Assembly: GCA_035289745.1 (NCBI GenBank)
Contig: DATDWF010000077.1
Span: forward strand, 1 to 18,792
Length of the DNA stretch: 18,792 bases
Direction: 5' to 3'
From: JAUYQE01 sp035289745
Lineage (GTDB): Archaea; Nanobdellota; Nanobdellia; Woesearchaeales; GW2011-AR9
The notes beneath the pieces are model-generated. The model searched no databases. It was not told the origin of the DNA and saw only the letters and a program-made list of their open reading frames with translations. This document shows, piece by piece, positions 6,545 through 13,661 of this stretch; within the stretch, counting starts at the first letter, position 1; the number at the start of each line of letters is the position of its first letter. Both the position numbers and the translations under genes were made by a program.

Positions 6545-8434
6545 ATGTCAGACATCATTAAAGAAGTACTCAAAATTGTACCCGCAGAGAAGATAGCGGA
6601 CAGCGCTTTTGAAGGCGCAAATATTGTGCTCTATACCAACGATAAAGAATTTTTCTTAGACCACCAAAGCATTATCCGGCAAGCGGTAAGCGAATTCAAA
6701 AAGCGGATTGAAGTGCGCCCCCATCCATCGCTCTGCCTGGAGCCGGAAAAAGCGGAAAAGCGCATCCGGGAACTGATTCCGGAAGAAGCGGGCATCCAGG
6801 AATGCCTTTTTGACCCTCCTCGAGCCATGGTCATCATCAACGCCGAAAAACCGGGGATTGTCATCGGAAAGCAGGGTGAGATCCTCCGGGCGATACGAGA
6901 GCAGACCTTCTGGGTTCCCCTCATCAAGCGCATCCCTCCGCTGCGTTCCAAGCTCATCGAAGGCATCCGTTCGGTCTTATTCGACCATGCTGAAGACCGC
7001 AAGAAATTCCTCGACAAGACCGGCCATCGCGTCTATGACGGCTGGTTGCGCGAAAAGAAGCATGAATGGGTTCGTGTTTCCTTTTTAGGGGCGGCCCGGC
7101 AGGTGGGCAGAAGCTGCCTGTTGCTGCAAACGCCCGAATCACGCATCCTCCTGGATTGTGGCATTGACCCTAGCCAGGAAGGCCCCGAATCTTATCCTTT
7201 TTTGGATGCACCGGAGTTTAACATCAGTGAGATTGATGCAGTTATTGTCTCTCATGCCCATCTGGACCATACCGGGCTTATTCCCTATCTTTTTAAATAT
7301 GGCTACCAGGGGCCGATCTACTGCACTGAGCCGACGCGCGACGTCATGGCCCTGCTGCAGCTAGATTTCATTAAAATCCAACGGAACGAAGGAGAAGACC
7401 CCATCTACACCACGGAAGATGTGCGCAGCATGGTTTTACACACGATTTGCATCGATTACGATGCGGTAACGGACATCACGCCGGATATGCGCTTGACATT
7501 TTACAATGCGGGCCATATGCTGGGCAGCGCCATCGTGCACCTAAATATTGGGAATGGCCTGCATAACCTCGTCTATACGGGTGACATAAAATATGCCCGC
7601 ACCAATCTTCTGGAAGCCGCCCATACGCAATTTCCACGGGTAGAGACCCTGATCATGGAAGCGACCTATGGCGGCCGTGACAACGTCATGAATTCCCGGG
7701 AAGCTGATGATTATATGACCGAAGTAGTAACTAACACATTTAAGCGCGGGGGAAAAGTGCTTATGCCGGTTCTGGGTTCAGGAAGAGCGCAGGAAGTCAT
7801 GATCATTATTGAGCGGCTGGTTCGAGAAGGAAGAATTCCAAAAACGCCCATATATCTCGATGGCATGCTCTGGGACATCACCGCGATCCATACCGCCCAT
7901 CCGGAGTATCTCAATAGAAACATCCGCCAGGAAATATTCCATACGGAAAATAACCCCTTTCTCTCAGACGTTTTTGTACGGGTGGGATCAAATAAAGAAC
8001 GGAAGCAGATCATGCTTGAAGAAGGGCCCTGCATGATCCTGGCTACATCCGGCATGCTGCAAGGCGGGCCATCCGTCGAATACCTGAAAGGCCTGGCTGA
8101 AGGGAGCAAGCACTCCCTGGTCTTTTCCTGCTATCAGCCCCCGGGCAGCTTGGGCTACCGCATCCGGGCGGGAGAAAAAGAGATCATGCTGCGTGAGAAT
8201 GGCAAGCAGCAAGTCATAAAAATGAACATGGAAGTGCATAAAGTGGAAGTTACGGGCCATTCTGATCGAAGAGAATTGATGAACTTCGTCAAGCACTGCA
8301 ACCCGCAGCCCCGGAAAGTGATGACGCTGCATGGGGAAGCCTCCCGCTGCCTGGATTTGGCCACCAGCATTCATCAGCAGTTCCGCATCGAAACGCTCGC
8401 TCCGAAGAATCTGGAAACGATACGATTGAAGTAA
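6545..8434 (+). CDS. fttA: transcription termination factor FttA (aCPSF1), KH-MBL-beta-CASP nuclease
   Basis: Archaeal homologue of the CPSF73 endonuclease that cleaves nascent transcripts and drives 3'-end formation. Residues 1-170 form the N-terminal KH region with GKQG at 108-111. A metallo-beta-lactamase domain follows with SHAHLDHTG (236-244), AGHMLGSA (322-329) and TGDIKYA (345-351). The beta-CASP insert and C-terminal ligand motifs appear as MEATYGG, GSGRAQE, TSGMLQGG, TGHSDRREL and LHGEASR. All expected zinc-binding His/Asp positions seem intact. At 629 residues it is full length for the archaeal family. No good TATA or Shine-Dalgarno is visible right before the ATG. The tRNA-Ser promoter begins three bases after the stop codon. 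Confidence 0.97.
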   Translation: MSDIIKEVLKIVPAEKIADSAFEGANIVLYTNDKEFFLDHQSIIRQAVSEFKKRIEVRPHPSLCLEPEKAEKRIRELIPEEAGIQECLFDPPRAMVIINAEKPGIVIGKQGEILRAIREQTFWVPLIKRIPPLRSKLIEGIRSVLFDHAEDRKKFLDKTGHRVYDGWLREKKHEWVRVSFLGAARQVGRSCLLLQTPESRILLDCGIDPSQEGPESYPFLDAPEFNISEIDAVIVSHAHLDHTGLIPYLFKYGYQGPIYCTEPTRDVMALLQLDFIKIQRNEGEDPIYTTEDVRSMVLHTICIDYDAVTDITPDMRLTFYNAGHMLGSAIVHLNIGNGLHNLVYTGDIKYARTNLLEAAHTQFPRVETLIMEATYGGRDNVMNSREADDYMTEVVTNTFKRGGKVLMPVLGSGRAQEVMIIIERLVREGRIPKTPIYLDGMLWDITAIHTAHPEYLNRNIRQEIFHTENNPFLSDVFVRVGSNKERKQIMLEEGPCMILATSGMLQGGPSVEYLKGLAEGSKHSLVFSCYQPPGSLGYRIRAGEKEIMLRENGKQQVIKMNMEVHKVEVTGHSDRRELMNFVKHCNPQPRKVMTLHGEASRCLDLATSIHQQFRIETLAPKNLETIRLK

Positions 8435-8436
8435 GG

Positions 8437-8445
8437 TTTATAAAA
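8437..8445 (+). promoter_or_regulatory. TATA box of tRNA-Ser
   Basis: TTTATAAAA is centred about 30 bases before the first base of tRNA-Ser and begins three bases after the fttA stop codon. Confidence 0.7.
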
Positions 8446-8508
8446 AGTAAGAGTTCTGTTCCTTCTATATGCCACCGTCGCATAACCTGGTAGTGCGCAG
8501 GTCTTGAA

Positions 8509-8599
8509 GCACTTTTCATAAAGTTGCACCAAACGGCGGGCATCAGCTCGCTATGCTCGCTGAGCCCACCAAGAGAAACAACAAAAAGGCTGGCCAGAG
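8509..8599 (+). other. tRNA-Ser intron 1 (site 37/38, 91 nt) carrying a palindrome
   Basis: Position is canonical. The mature structure requires 3' cleavage at 8599/8600; there the BHB has bulges AA^G and AG^A and helix CTTG/CCAG with one U-C mismatch. A second possible partner, CAAG (8570-8573) followed by AGA, pairs perfectly but would leave 24 extra bases. The interior holds a bulged hairpin (8509-8527) and the CGAG-family palindrome at 8538-8567. Confidence 0.75.
8538..8567. repeat. palindromic hairpin, CGAG family, copy 3 (inside tRNA intron)
   Basis: GGGC..CAGC pairs with GCTG.GCCC. Read on the minus strand, the apex is GCGAGCATAGCGAGC, matching copies 1 and 2 in core sequence, with facing GA/GA and a three-base loop. 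Confidence 0.65.
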
Positions 8600-8630
8600 A
8601 ACCTGTTCCTTCGGGAATTCCCAGTTCAAA

Positions 8631-8672
8631 TGAGAAGCTGTGCATGAAAGAAATGAGCAGCATTTCGGAAAG
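8631..8672 (+). other. tRNA-Ser intron 2 (site 59/60, 42 nt)
   Basis: It interrupts the T-loop after TTCAAA. Bulges AA^T and AG^T; central helix TTCA/GGAA (three pairs plus one mismatch); intron stem GAAGCTG/CAGC..TTC. The geometry is the same as the 59/60 intron of tRNA-Arg in this window. Confidence 0.75.
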
Positions 8673-8687
8673 TCTGGGCGGTGGCGG

Positions 8688-8692
8688 TTTTT
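8688..8692 (+). terminator. T5 run after tRNA-Ser
   Basis: TTTTT starts one base after the discriminator-proximal G at 8687. Archaeal RNA polymerase often terminates on such tracts. Confidence 0.5.
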
Positions 8693-9835
8693 CTATCTAT
8701 TGCAAAGAGCAAATTCGGCAATGACCGGCGCATGGTCAGAAAGATGTACATCCTGCATCGCACGGTACGAAATCATCTCCAAATTCCGCCGAGGCGCATA
8801 GCCAAAGATTAAGTCATACGCTCGTTCAGGAGCTCGGGGCGCCAACGTTTCCGTGTCCGTTGCCGGAAAAGTATTATATTCTTCTCCATGCGTAAAGCTG
8901 CGGTCATGCAATCCCAAAACTGGCCAGAAGACGAACTTTTCTAAGCCCAGCTCTTCCATGCGCAGCACCGCCTGCTGAATGGAACGGTCGCTGGTGTGGT
9001 CGTCCCCATCGTCATAGAGGCGATGGTGCTTAGAGTTTGGCGGGGAATTGAAATCGCCGCCAATAAGACGCATCCGGGTAGGGTTAAAGACGTTGTTGAT
9101 ATAGAGCTCAAACTGGAATTCCCGTTCCGGATCAACATGCCCCGCTCCCAGATGAAGATTATCGAAGAAAACTTGTCTCCCTTTCCAGGAAAAGCCGGCA
9201 CTAACGACTCCCTTGCTGCCGACGAAAAAATCTTGCAGGAAAGTAAGAGGATAATCGAGAGAAGTTAGTTCAGGACGTTCTGTAAAAGGATTGCCAAAGG
9301 GAGAAACAGAAATTTCATCCGCAAAAGAAAACATTTGCGGATCATACAAAGGGAATCGGGAGTAAATGGCATTCCCATAATTGCCACCCTCGAGCAAGCC
9401 ACCGAAGTAGCTGTAATTAAACAACTTCCCATAGTAAGCATGGCCGAACTCTTCGTGCAGCAAAGCGACGGCATTAAAAAAATGGCTGCCCCGATTTCCG
9501 GATGTGTCTTCCTGCGTGAGCAGAATATGCGGCTGTTCCTGCCGAATAAACTCCAGCGCTTCGGCAAACGTTCCGCTAATATCCCGCTGCTGATACCCAA
9601 TCGCTTCGCCCGCCGGCAAAGAGCGGCGCCGCCATCCCGCGACGTTCCAGGACATGACTTTCAGCACATCACCGTCATAACCTGGACCCGGCTCTGATAG
9701 GAAGATGCTCTCATCATACGTCCGCCAGACGCCCAGACGGGCAGTAGCAGCGGTTCCTGCCACTCCGAAAAAAGCTTTTTTTAGAAAAGAGCGCCGAGAA
9801 CAGTGTTTTTTGTTTCCTGGTTTTGTATCGCCCAC
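8693..9835 (-). CDS. Tat-type exported endonuclease/exonuclease/phosphatase-family protein
   Basis: A 380-residue protein. Residues 13-20 (SRRSFLKK) followed by AFFGVAGTAATA form a twin-arginine export signal, so the enzyme is predicted outside the membrane. The mature part has the EEP (DNase I-like) fold signatures: KVMSWNVAG (59-67), LTQED for the metal-binding Glu, NLHLGAGH, IGGDFNSPP and, near the end, LSDHAPVIAEF. The substrate (nucleic acid, phospholipid or other phosphodiester) cannot be decided. The start is GTG at 9835, supported by a TATA box 25 bases upstream that predicts a leaderless mRNA; no ATG precedes the Tat motif. The gene ends only seven bases from the convergent tRNA-Ser. 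Confidence 0.85.
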   Translation of the reverse strand: MGDTKPGNKKHCSRRSFLKKAFFGVAGTAATARLGVWRTYDESIFLSEPGPGYDGDVLKVMSWNVAGWRRRSLPAGEAIGYQQRDISGTFAEALEFIRQEQPHILLTQEDTSGNRGSHFFNAVALLHEEFGHAYYGKLFNYSYFGGLLEGGNYGNAIYSRFPLYDPQMFSFADEISVSPFGNPFTERPELTSLDYPLTFLQDFFVGSKGVVSAGFSWKGRQVFFDNLHLGAGHVDPEREFQFELYINNVFNPTRMRLIGGDFNSPPNSKHHRLYDDGDDHTSDRSIQQAVLRMEELGLEKFVFWPVLGLHDRSFTHGEEYNTFPATDTETLAPRAPERAYDLIFGYAPRRNLEMISYRAMQDVHLSDHAPVIAEFALCNR

Positions 9836-9853
9836 GAGAGGGAAAAAAGAGCA

Positions 9854-9866
9854 CTTAATATAAAAA
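9854..9866 (-). promoter_or_regulatory. TATA box, leaderless promoter
   Basis: On the minus strand TTTTTATATTAAG is centred 25 bases before the GTG start at 9835. Confidence 0.6.
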
Positions 9867-9898
9867 TTACGATTCTAAAAATCACGGTTGTAGTATAT

Positions 9899-10444
9899 CT
9901 ACTGATGATACGTAGCCACTACTTCTCCGTTTCTTATCTTTTCTATTTTGAAAGGCTGCTCATTTTCTTCAAATTCTCTCTCGACCAAAACGGTGGGAGT
10001 TCTTGGTCCAAATCGCCGGAGAATAAAAGGCACTCGTTCACTGATGATTACCCGTTCATATTCTTCCTTGCCTTTGAAGATATAAGCTCTAATCGTATCC
10101 CCCTTCTCTAGAGGAGGCAGGCCCTTAAAATGAAGGTGCTTGACAGCAGTCCCGCTCTCAACCGCAAGCTCCAGAGATGAGCTATCACCTGTCTTATACG
10201 ATGGTGAGGTTCCACCAATACGCAGTTCTGAATGCGGCGTAAAAGAACTTTGAGCGATGTATCCTTCTACAGAAAGCACCCGGCATTCCAAAAGAACCAT
10301 GAGCTCTTCTTTGGTCTTGGCCCTGGTGCGTAACTCAGCATTATACCGCTCGGCTTCTTTCCGTTCTTCTTCTATCCATGTAGCAACGCCTATCTCTTCA
10401 TCCAAGTTTACTTCCGTCAAAAGTGGATATTTTTGGTCAGACAT
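9899..10444 (-). CDS. hypothetical protein
   Basis: A 181-residue protein I do not recognise. Residues 1-50 are acidic and helical (DEEIGVATWIEEERKEAERYNAELRTRAKTKEE). The rest looks beta-rich, with CRVLSVEGYIA, SELRIGG, VKHLHFKGLPPLEKGDTIRAYIFKG and ERVIISERVPFIL, which could be a small beta-barrel. No signal peptide or membrane segment is visible. It has its own TATA box 29 bases before the ATG. The GDTIRAYIFKG stretch resembles OB-fold nucleic-acid proteins only in pattern, and I would not assign a function from it. Confidence 0.75.
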   Translation of the reverse strand: MSDQKYPLLTEVNLDEEIGVATWIEEERKEAERYNAELRTRAKTKEELMVLLECRVLSVEGYIAQSSFTPHSELRIGGTSPSYKTGDSSSLELAVESGTAVKHLHFKGLPPLEKGDTIRAYIFKGKEEYERVIISERVPFILRRFGPRTPTVLVEREFEENEQPFKIEKIRNGEVVATYHQ

Positions 10445-10468
10445 CAGAGCAAGAATGAAAGGTCGAGA

Positions 10469-10478
10469 GTATAAAAAT
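10469..10478 (-). promoter_or_regulatory. TATA box, leaderless promoter
   Basis: On the minus strand TTTTTATACT is centred about 29 bases before the ATG at 10444. Confidence 0.55.
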
Positions 10479-10526
10479 GATATTGTTCTTGAGTATACTC
10501 TCCTAAAATCTTTATAACTCTCCCTC

Positions 10527-11402
10527 TTATGCTTCTATACCCACCAGCGACCGCAGCAGCCATCCCACCCCAAAACTGATGAGCGCTACCGTCAAAGAGA
10601 TCAGCACCATCTCGCCAAACCGGGGCCAGAATCTCTGGCTTTTGGCCGTCGTGATGTAAAAAGAGTAGGCAACAACAATAAAGAGCGCCAGAGCTAAGGT
10701 GGTGCCGAGAGCTAGGAAAACGTTGCGGAAAAAGAAATACGGTGCAACCAGAATCAAGACCGTCATGATATAGGCGACGCCAGTATAGATTGCTGAAGTG
10801 AACGGCCGGCGTTCACTGTTTTTTCCCACGTCTTCGCGGGAAGACAAATAATTTGCAGCTGCCATGGAGAGCGACGCAGCAAGACCAGTAATAAGCCCGG
10901 TGATAGCAATCAAGCGGGCATTCTGCAAAGCTAACGTTAATCCCGCCAACGCTCCGGTCAGTTCCACCAACGCATCATTCAATCCCAGCACCATAGCTCC
11001 AGCATAGGTCAGCCGCTCTTCAGCAAGCTTACTGAGAATTTCTTTTTCATGGCGCTCTTCGTCTTTTCCGATGCTGCTCAAAGCCGGAAACTGGCGAGCC
11101 AGAGAACGATACCGTGCCGGAGAGATGCAATCCCGCCGTTCCATGAGTTTCAGGCTGAAAGAAAGCCCAAAGATGCGGGCAAGGAAGAGATACCAACGGA
11201 CAGAGAGGAGTGAAGAGCGAACCGTTTCTTTGGTGATGGATTGCAGAACCATATAATGCCGCCATTCATCGCGGGCAGCTTTCTCCAGAATTTTCCTGTT
11301 GCGCAACTGCGGCGTTCGCTTTGCCAGGCTCTCGTAGACAGAATAAGCCGTCAGTTCGCTGCGCTGGGCGCACCGCAAGGCTTTTCTCGTCTTCATATCC
11401 AT
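10527..11402 (-). CDS. ferritin-like/VIT1 (CCC1) fusion, predicted Fe/Mn transporter
   Basis: A 291-residue two-domain membrane protein. Residues 1-130 form a rubrerythrin-like ferritin domain with metal-ligand motifs ELTAYSVYESLAKR, DEWRHY and KDEERHEKE. The rest is a VIT1/CCC1-type transporter starting GAMVLGLNDALVELTGALAGLT, with about five hydrophobic segments, including ITGLITGLAASLSMAAANYLSSRE, which is diagnostic of the family. The expected role is iron or manganese transport across the membrane, with the cytosolic ferritin domain sensing or handling the metal. The frame extends to a TTG at 11408, but the ATG at 11402 sits 26 bases from a TATA box and is preferred. Confidence 0.9.
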   Translation of the reverse strand: MDMKTRKALRCAQRSELTAYSVYESLAKRTPQLRNRKILEKAARDEWRHYMVLQSITKETVRSSLLSVRWYLFLARIFGLSFSLKLMERRDCISPARYRSLARQFPALSSIGKDEERHEKEILSKLAEERLTYAGAMVLGLNDALVELTGALAGLTLALQNARLIAITGLITGLAASLSMAAANYLSSREDVGKNSERRPFTSAIYTGVAYIMTVLILVAPYFFFRNVFLALGTTLALALFIVVAYSFYITTAKSQRFWPRFGEMVLISLTVALISFGVGWLLRSLVGIEA

Positions 11403-11422
11403 AGCCAAAAAGAAGGAAAGAA

Positions 11423-11432
11423 TATTTATATA
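11423..11432 (-). promoter_or_regulatory. TATA box, leaderless promoter
   Basis: On the minus strand TATAAATATT lies about 26 bases ahead of the ATG at 11402. Confidence 0.6.
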
Positions 11433-11467
11433 GCTTTGGGAGTCTTTCCAACCATTTTCAGAGAGAA

Positions 11468-11749
11468 TTACAGAAGATCCTGCACCGTCACATTCCCTTC
11501 AATCACGTCATCTACGCCATTACAATAGGGGCAGATGCCCTGCTTCGCATGGAAATAATAATTGCAATGCTGGCAGTAATATTTCTTGCGGATGGGCAGC
11601 GCTTGTTGGGCTGCCGACATAAAAGAAGGCTTCCGTGAACAGGAAAAGCACTCGTAGCGCATCATTCTCCGGACTAAAGACGGCACTTCCCGGGCTTCCA
11701 GCAGGCTGACGGACTTGCCGCAGCGGTTACAGGGGATGGTGACAGTCAT
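11468..11749 (-). CDS. small double zinc-ribbon protein
   Basis: A 93-residue protein with four CxxC knuckles: CNRC (8-11), CFSC, CQHC and CPYC. These suggest two zinc ribbons separated by a basic linker (SRKPSFMSAAQQALPIRKKYY). The frame is open much further upstream, but that extension is hydrophobic and atypical. The ATG at 11749 lies 26 bases from a TATA box and begins immediately before the first CxxC. The function is unknown; zinc ribbons of this type often bind RNA, DNA or protein partners. It is divergent from cca, with 161 bases between the two starts. Confidence 0.82.
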   Translation of the reverse strand: MTVTIPCNRCGKSVSLLEAREVPSLVRRMMRYECFSCSRKPSFMSAAQQALPIRKKYYCQHCNYYFHAKQGICPYCNGVDDVIEGNVTVQDLL

Positions 11750-11769
11750 AGTTTGCTGGAAAGAGGAAG

Positions 11770-11780
11770 AAATATAAAAA
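11770..11780 (-). promoter_or_regulatory. TATA box, leaderless promoter
   Basis: On the minus strand TTTTTATATTT is centred about 26 bases before the ATG at 11749. Confidence 0.6.
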
Positions 11781-11878
11781 AATGCCGTTGTCGCCGAATG
11801 GAAAGAAAAAAAGAAGAGAGTAAACGAAGAGACCACACCTAACCAGCAATTGCCCCCAACCGCGAAAACCCGCCAAAA

Positions 11879-11890
11879 CCTTAATATAAC
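11879..11890 (+). promoter_or_regulatory. TATA box of cca
   Basis: CCTTAATATAAC is centred about 27 bases before the ATG at 11911, predicting a leaderless mRNA. Confidence 0.6.
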
Positions 11891-11910
11891 TTCTTTATTT
11901 ATCATTTCCC

Positions 11911-13176
11911 ATGCAACGCATCCTTAAAGGAGTTTTAACAAAAATCAAACCGATAAAAACGCAAGAAAAACGCTTCAAGCGGGTTGCTGAAGAATTTCTG
12001 AAAAAGCTCAACGCGAAGCTAAAAAATGCGCACGCCATCCTCGGCGGCAGTGGGGCCAAAGGGACTTGGCTTTCAGGCAATCACGACATTGATATTTTTG
12101 TGCTCTTCCCGTTGCAAAAGTATCGCAAAGAATCATTCCGGCTTTCTGACCTTTTGGAACCCAGCCTTCGGAAAGCTTTCCCAAAGCAAAAGATAGGGCG
12201 CCTGCATGGCAGCAGGGATTATTTTCAGCTCCAGTACCAGAACTATGCTTTCGAAGTGATGCCCATCCTGAAAATCAGCAAAGCGAACCAAGCAGTAAAT
12301 ATTACTGATGTTTCCCCCCTGCATACCAGATGGGTGAATGCGCAGGCCAAAAAGATTAAAGACGACATCCTCCTGGCCAAGCAGTTCTGCAAAGCGCAGC
12401 GGCTCTATGGGGCGGAGTCGTATATCGCCGGCTTCTCCGGCTATGTGCTGGAAATTCTTACTGTAGCGTCTGGCTCTTTCGAAAAACTGCTCAAAGCTGC
12501 CCAGCGCTGGGAGATAAAAGAGGTGATTGACGTGGCTCGCCATTATCCAAAAAAGAACGTTTTTTTCGAGCTGAACCAGTCAAAACTGCGTTCGCCGCTC
12601 ATTGTCATTGATCCCGTCGATCCGAAACGCAATGCGGCTGCGGCGCTTTCCGTCGAAAAATTCCTGCAGTTCAAGAAGGTGGCACGGGAATTTTTGCGCA
12701 AACCAGCAGTCTCTTTCTTCAGCCGGGAAGCGCTCTCACTGCAGCACCTGAAAAAGCGTGCCGAGAAAGAGAAAGCAAATCTGGTCTTCCTAAGCCTTGC
12801 GCCCCTTCGTGGAAAAGAAGATGTGGTGGGCATGAAATTGCTGAAAGTATATGATTTTCTAAAGAAACGGCTTAGCCCCTTTTCCCTGCAGGAATCCGGC
12901 TGGGATTGGGATGCTGGCGAAGAAGCGCGGTTCTATTTCTTTCTCAAGAAAAAGATGCTTCCCGCGGTTGAGGAACGCCAAGGACCACCTGTTGAAATGA
13001 AAGAGGGCGTTGCTGCTTTCAAGAAAAAATATCAAAAAACGTTTATCAGAGAGGGAAGGATCATGGCAACGATGGCTTTCCCTCACCCTGACATCAACAG
13101 TTTTGTTGCCGAAGCACTCAAAGATTCGTATGTGCAAGAAAGAGTGCAGCGCATCAAGAGCGTAACTATTCTCTGA
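11911..13176 (+). CDS. cca: CCA-adding enzyme (archaeal class I tRNA nucleotidyltransferase)
   Basis: Adds or repairs the 3' CCA of tRNAs using CTP and ATP without a template. The nucleotidyltransferase core is GGSGAKGTWLSGNHDIDIF (45-63). By alignment from memory with the Archaeoglobus enzyme (EID plus a later Asp), the catalytic acids here are Asp59 and Asp61, and the third position reads Glu115 (YAFEVMPIL) where that enzyme has Asp. The central domain is recognisable in GFSGYVLEILTVASGSFEKLLKAAQRW and IDPVDPKRNAAAALS. At 421 residues it is normal length. It is needed here because none of the three tRNA genes in the window encodes CCA. Confidence 0.95.
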   Translation: MQRILKGVLTKIKPIKTQEKRFKRVAEEFLKKLNAKLKNAHAILGGSGAKGTWLSGNHDIDIFVLFPLQKYRKESFRLSDLLEPSLRKAFPKQKIGRLHGSRDYFQLQYQNYAFEVMPILKISKANQAVNITDVSPLHTRWVNAQAKKIKDDILLAKQFCKAQRLYGAESYIAGFSGYVLEILTVASGSFEKLLKAAQRWEIKEVIDVARHYPKKNVFFELNQSKLRSPLIVIDPVDPKRNAAAALSVEKFLQFKKVAREFLRKPAVSFFSREALSLQHLKKRAEKEKANLVFLSLAPLRGKEDVVGMKLLKVYDFLKKRLSPFSLQESGWDWDAGEEARFYFFLKKKMLPAVEERQGPPVEMKEGVAAFKKKYQKTFIREGRIMATMAFPHPDINSFVAEALKDSYVQERVQRIKSVTIL

Positions 13177-13206
13177 TAAAGACATGAATTGCTCACCGCA
13201 ATAAAC

Positions 13207-13216
13207 TATTTATATA
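13207..13216 (+). promoter_or_regulatory. TATA box, leaderless promoter
   Basis: TATTTATATA is centred about 26 bases before the ATG at 13238. Confidence 0.65.
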
Positions 13217-13237
13217 GGAAATTCTCTGTGAAGCAGC

Positions 13238-13618
13238 ATGAATGGCGTCCGAGCAAAATGTAGAGTATGCGGTGAAGAGGCCTTAGCAGACCAGTTCAAG
13301 CTGCATCATGACTTCCGGCAGATGGTCTGCCCCAGCTGCTTTACCGGCAAGACGGAGCAGAAAAAAGCCAAGAAAGAGGCTGCTCCACCCAAGCCCGCGG
13401 GCTGGGATGCTGAAGATGACTATCTGGAAAAAGCCGCCCGCATGCGGAACCGGGAAGATGTTCGAGGGACTTTCAAGAAAATACCGGGAACCCCCCAGGT
13501 GCAGTATACCTGCCTGTGCTCGTATACTTTCAAGTACGACCCGTTCCGAAAAATACCCACAACCTGCCCGTACTGCAATCAGGAAATCCCCCGATTGAAA
13601 ACGTTCTCCCTCTTATAA
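13238..13618 (+). CDS. zinc-ribbon protein with linker between two metal knuckle pairs
   Basis: A 126-residue protein with CRVC (8-11) and CPSC near residues 32-35 at the N-terminus, and CLC near residues 92-94 and CPYC near 112-115 at the C-terminus. The parts are joined by a Lys/Ala/Pro-rich linker (EQKKAKKEAAPPKPAGWDAEDDY). The N-terminal unit fits a treble-clef or zinc-ribbon fold, and the C-terminal unit looks like a second ribbon. Family and function are unknown; a translation or nucleic-acid role is possible but not shown. Codon use matches the housekeeping genes. It has its own leaderless promoter and precedes the DDAH-like gene by 43 bases. Confidence 0.8.
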   Translation: MNGVRAKCRVCGEEALADQFKLHHDFRQMVCPSCFTGKTEQKKAKKEAAPPKPAGWDAEDDYLEKAARMRNREDVRGTFKKIPGTPQVQYTCLCSYTFKYDPFRKIPTTCPYCNQEIPRLKTFSLL

Positions 13619-13661
13619 CCATAAGAACTCCTATGATGAAAATGCTGGTGAGGTTTTGGTT

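Larger units (their letters stand above)
8471..8686 (+). tRNA. tRNA-Ser(UGA) with two introns
   Basis: Acceptor GCCACCG (8471-8477) pairs with CGGTGGC (8679-8685), discriminator G at 8686 as in archaeal tRNA-Ser. D-stem GCAT/GTGC with loop AACCTGGTA; G26; anticodon stem CAGGT (8498-8502)/ACCTG (8601-8605); anticodon TGA at 8505-8507. A type II variable arm follows, TTCC-TTCG-GGAA plus TT (8606-8619). T-stem CCCAG (8620-8624)/CTGGG (8674-8678); T-loop TTCAAA (8625-8630) plus T8673. Removing 8509-8599 (91 nt) and 8631-8672 (42 nt) leaves 83 nt, normal for a serine tRNA. CCA is not encoded. A TATA box and a downstream T5 run bracket the gene. Confidence 0.9.
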
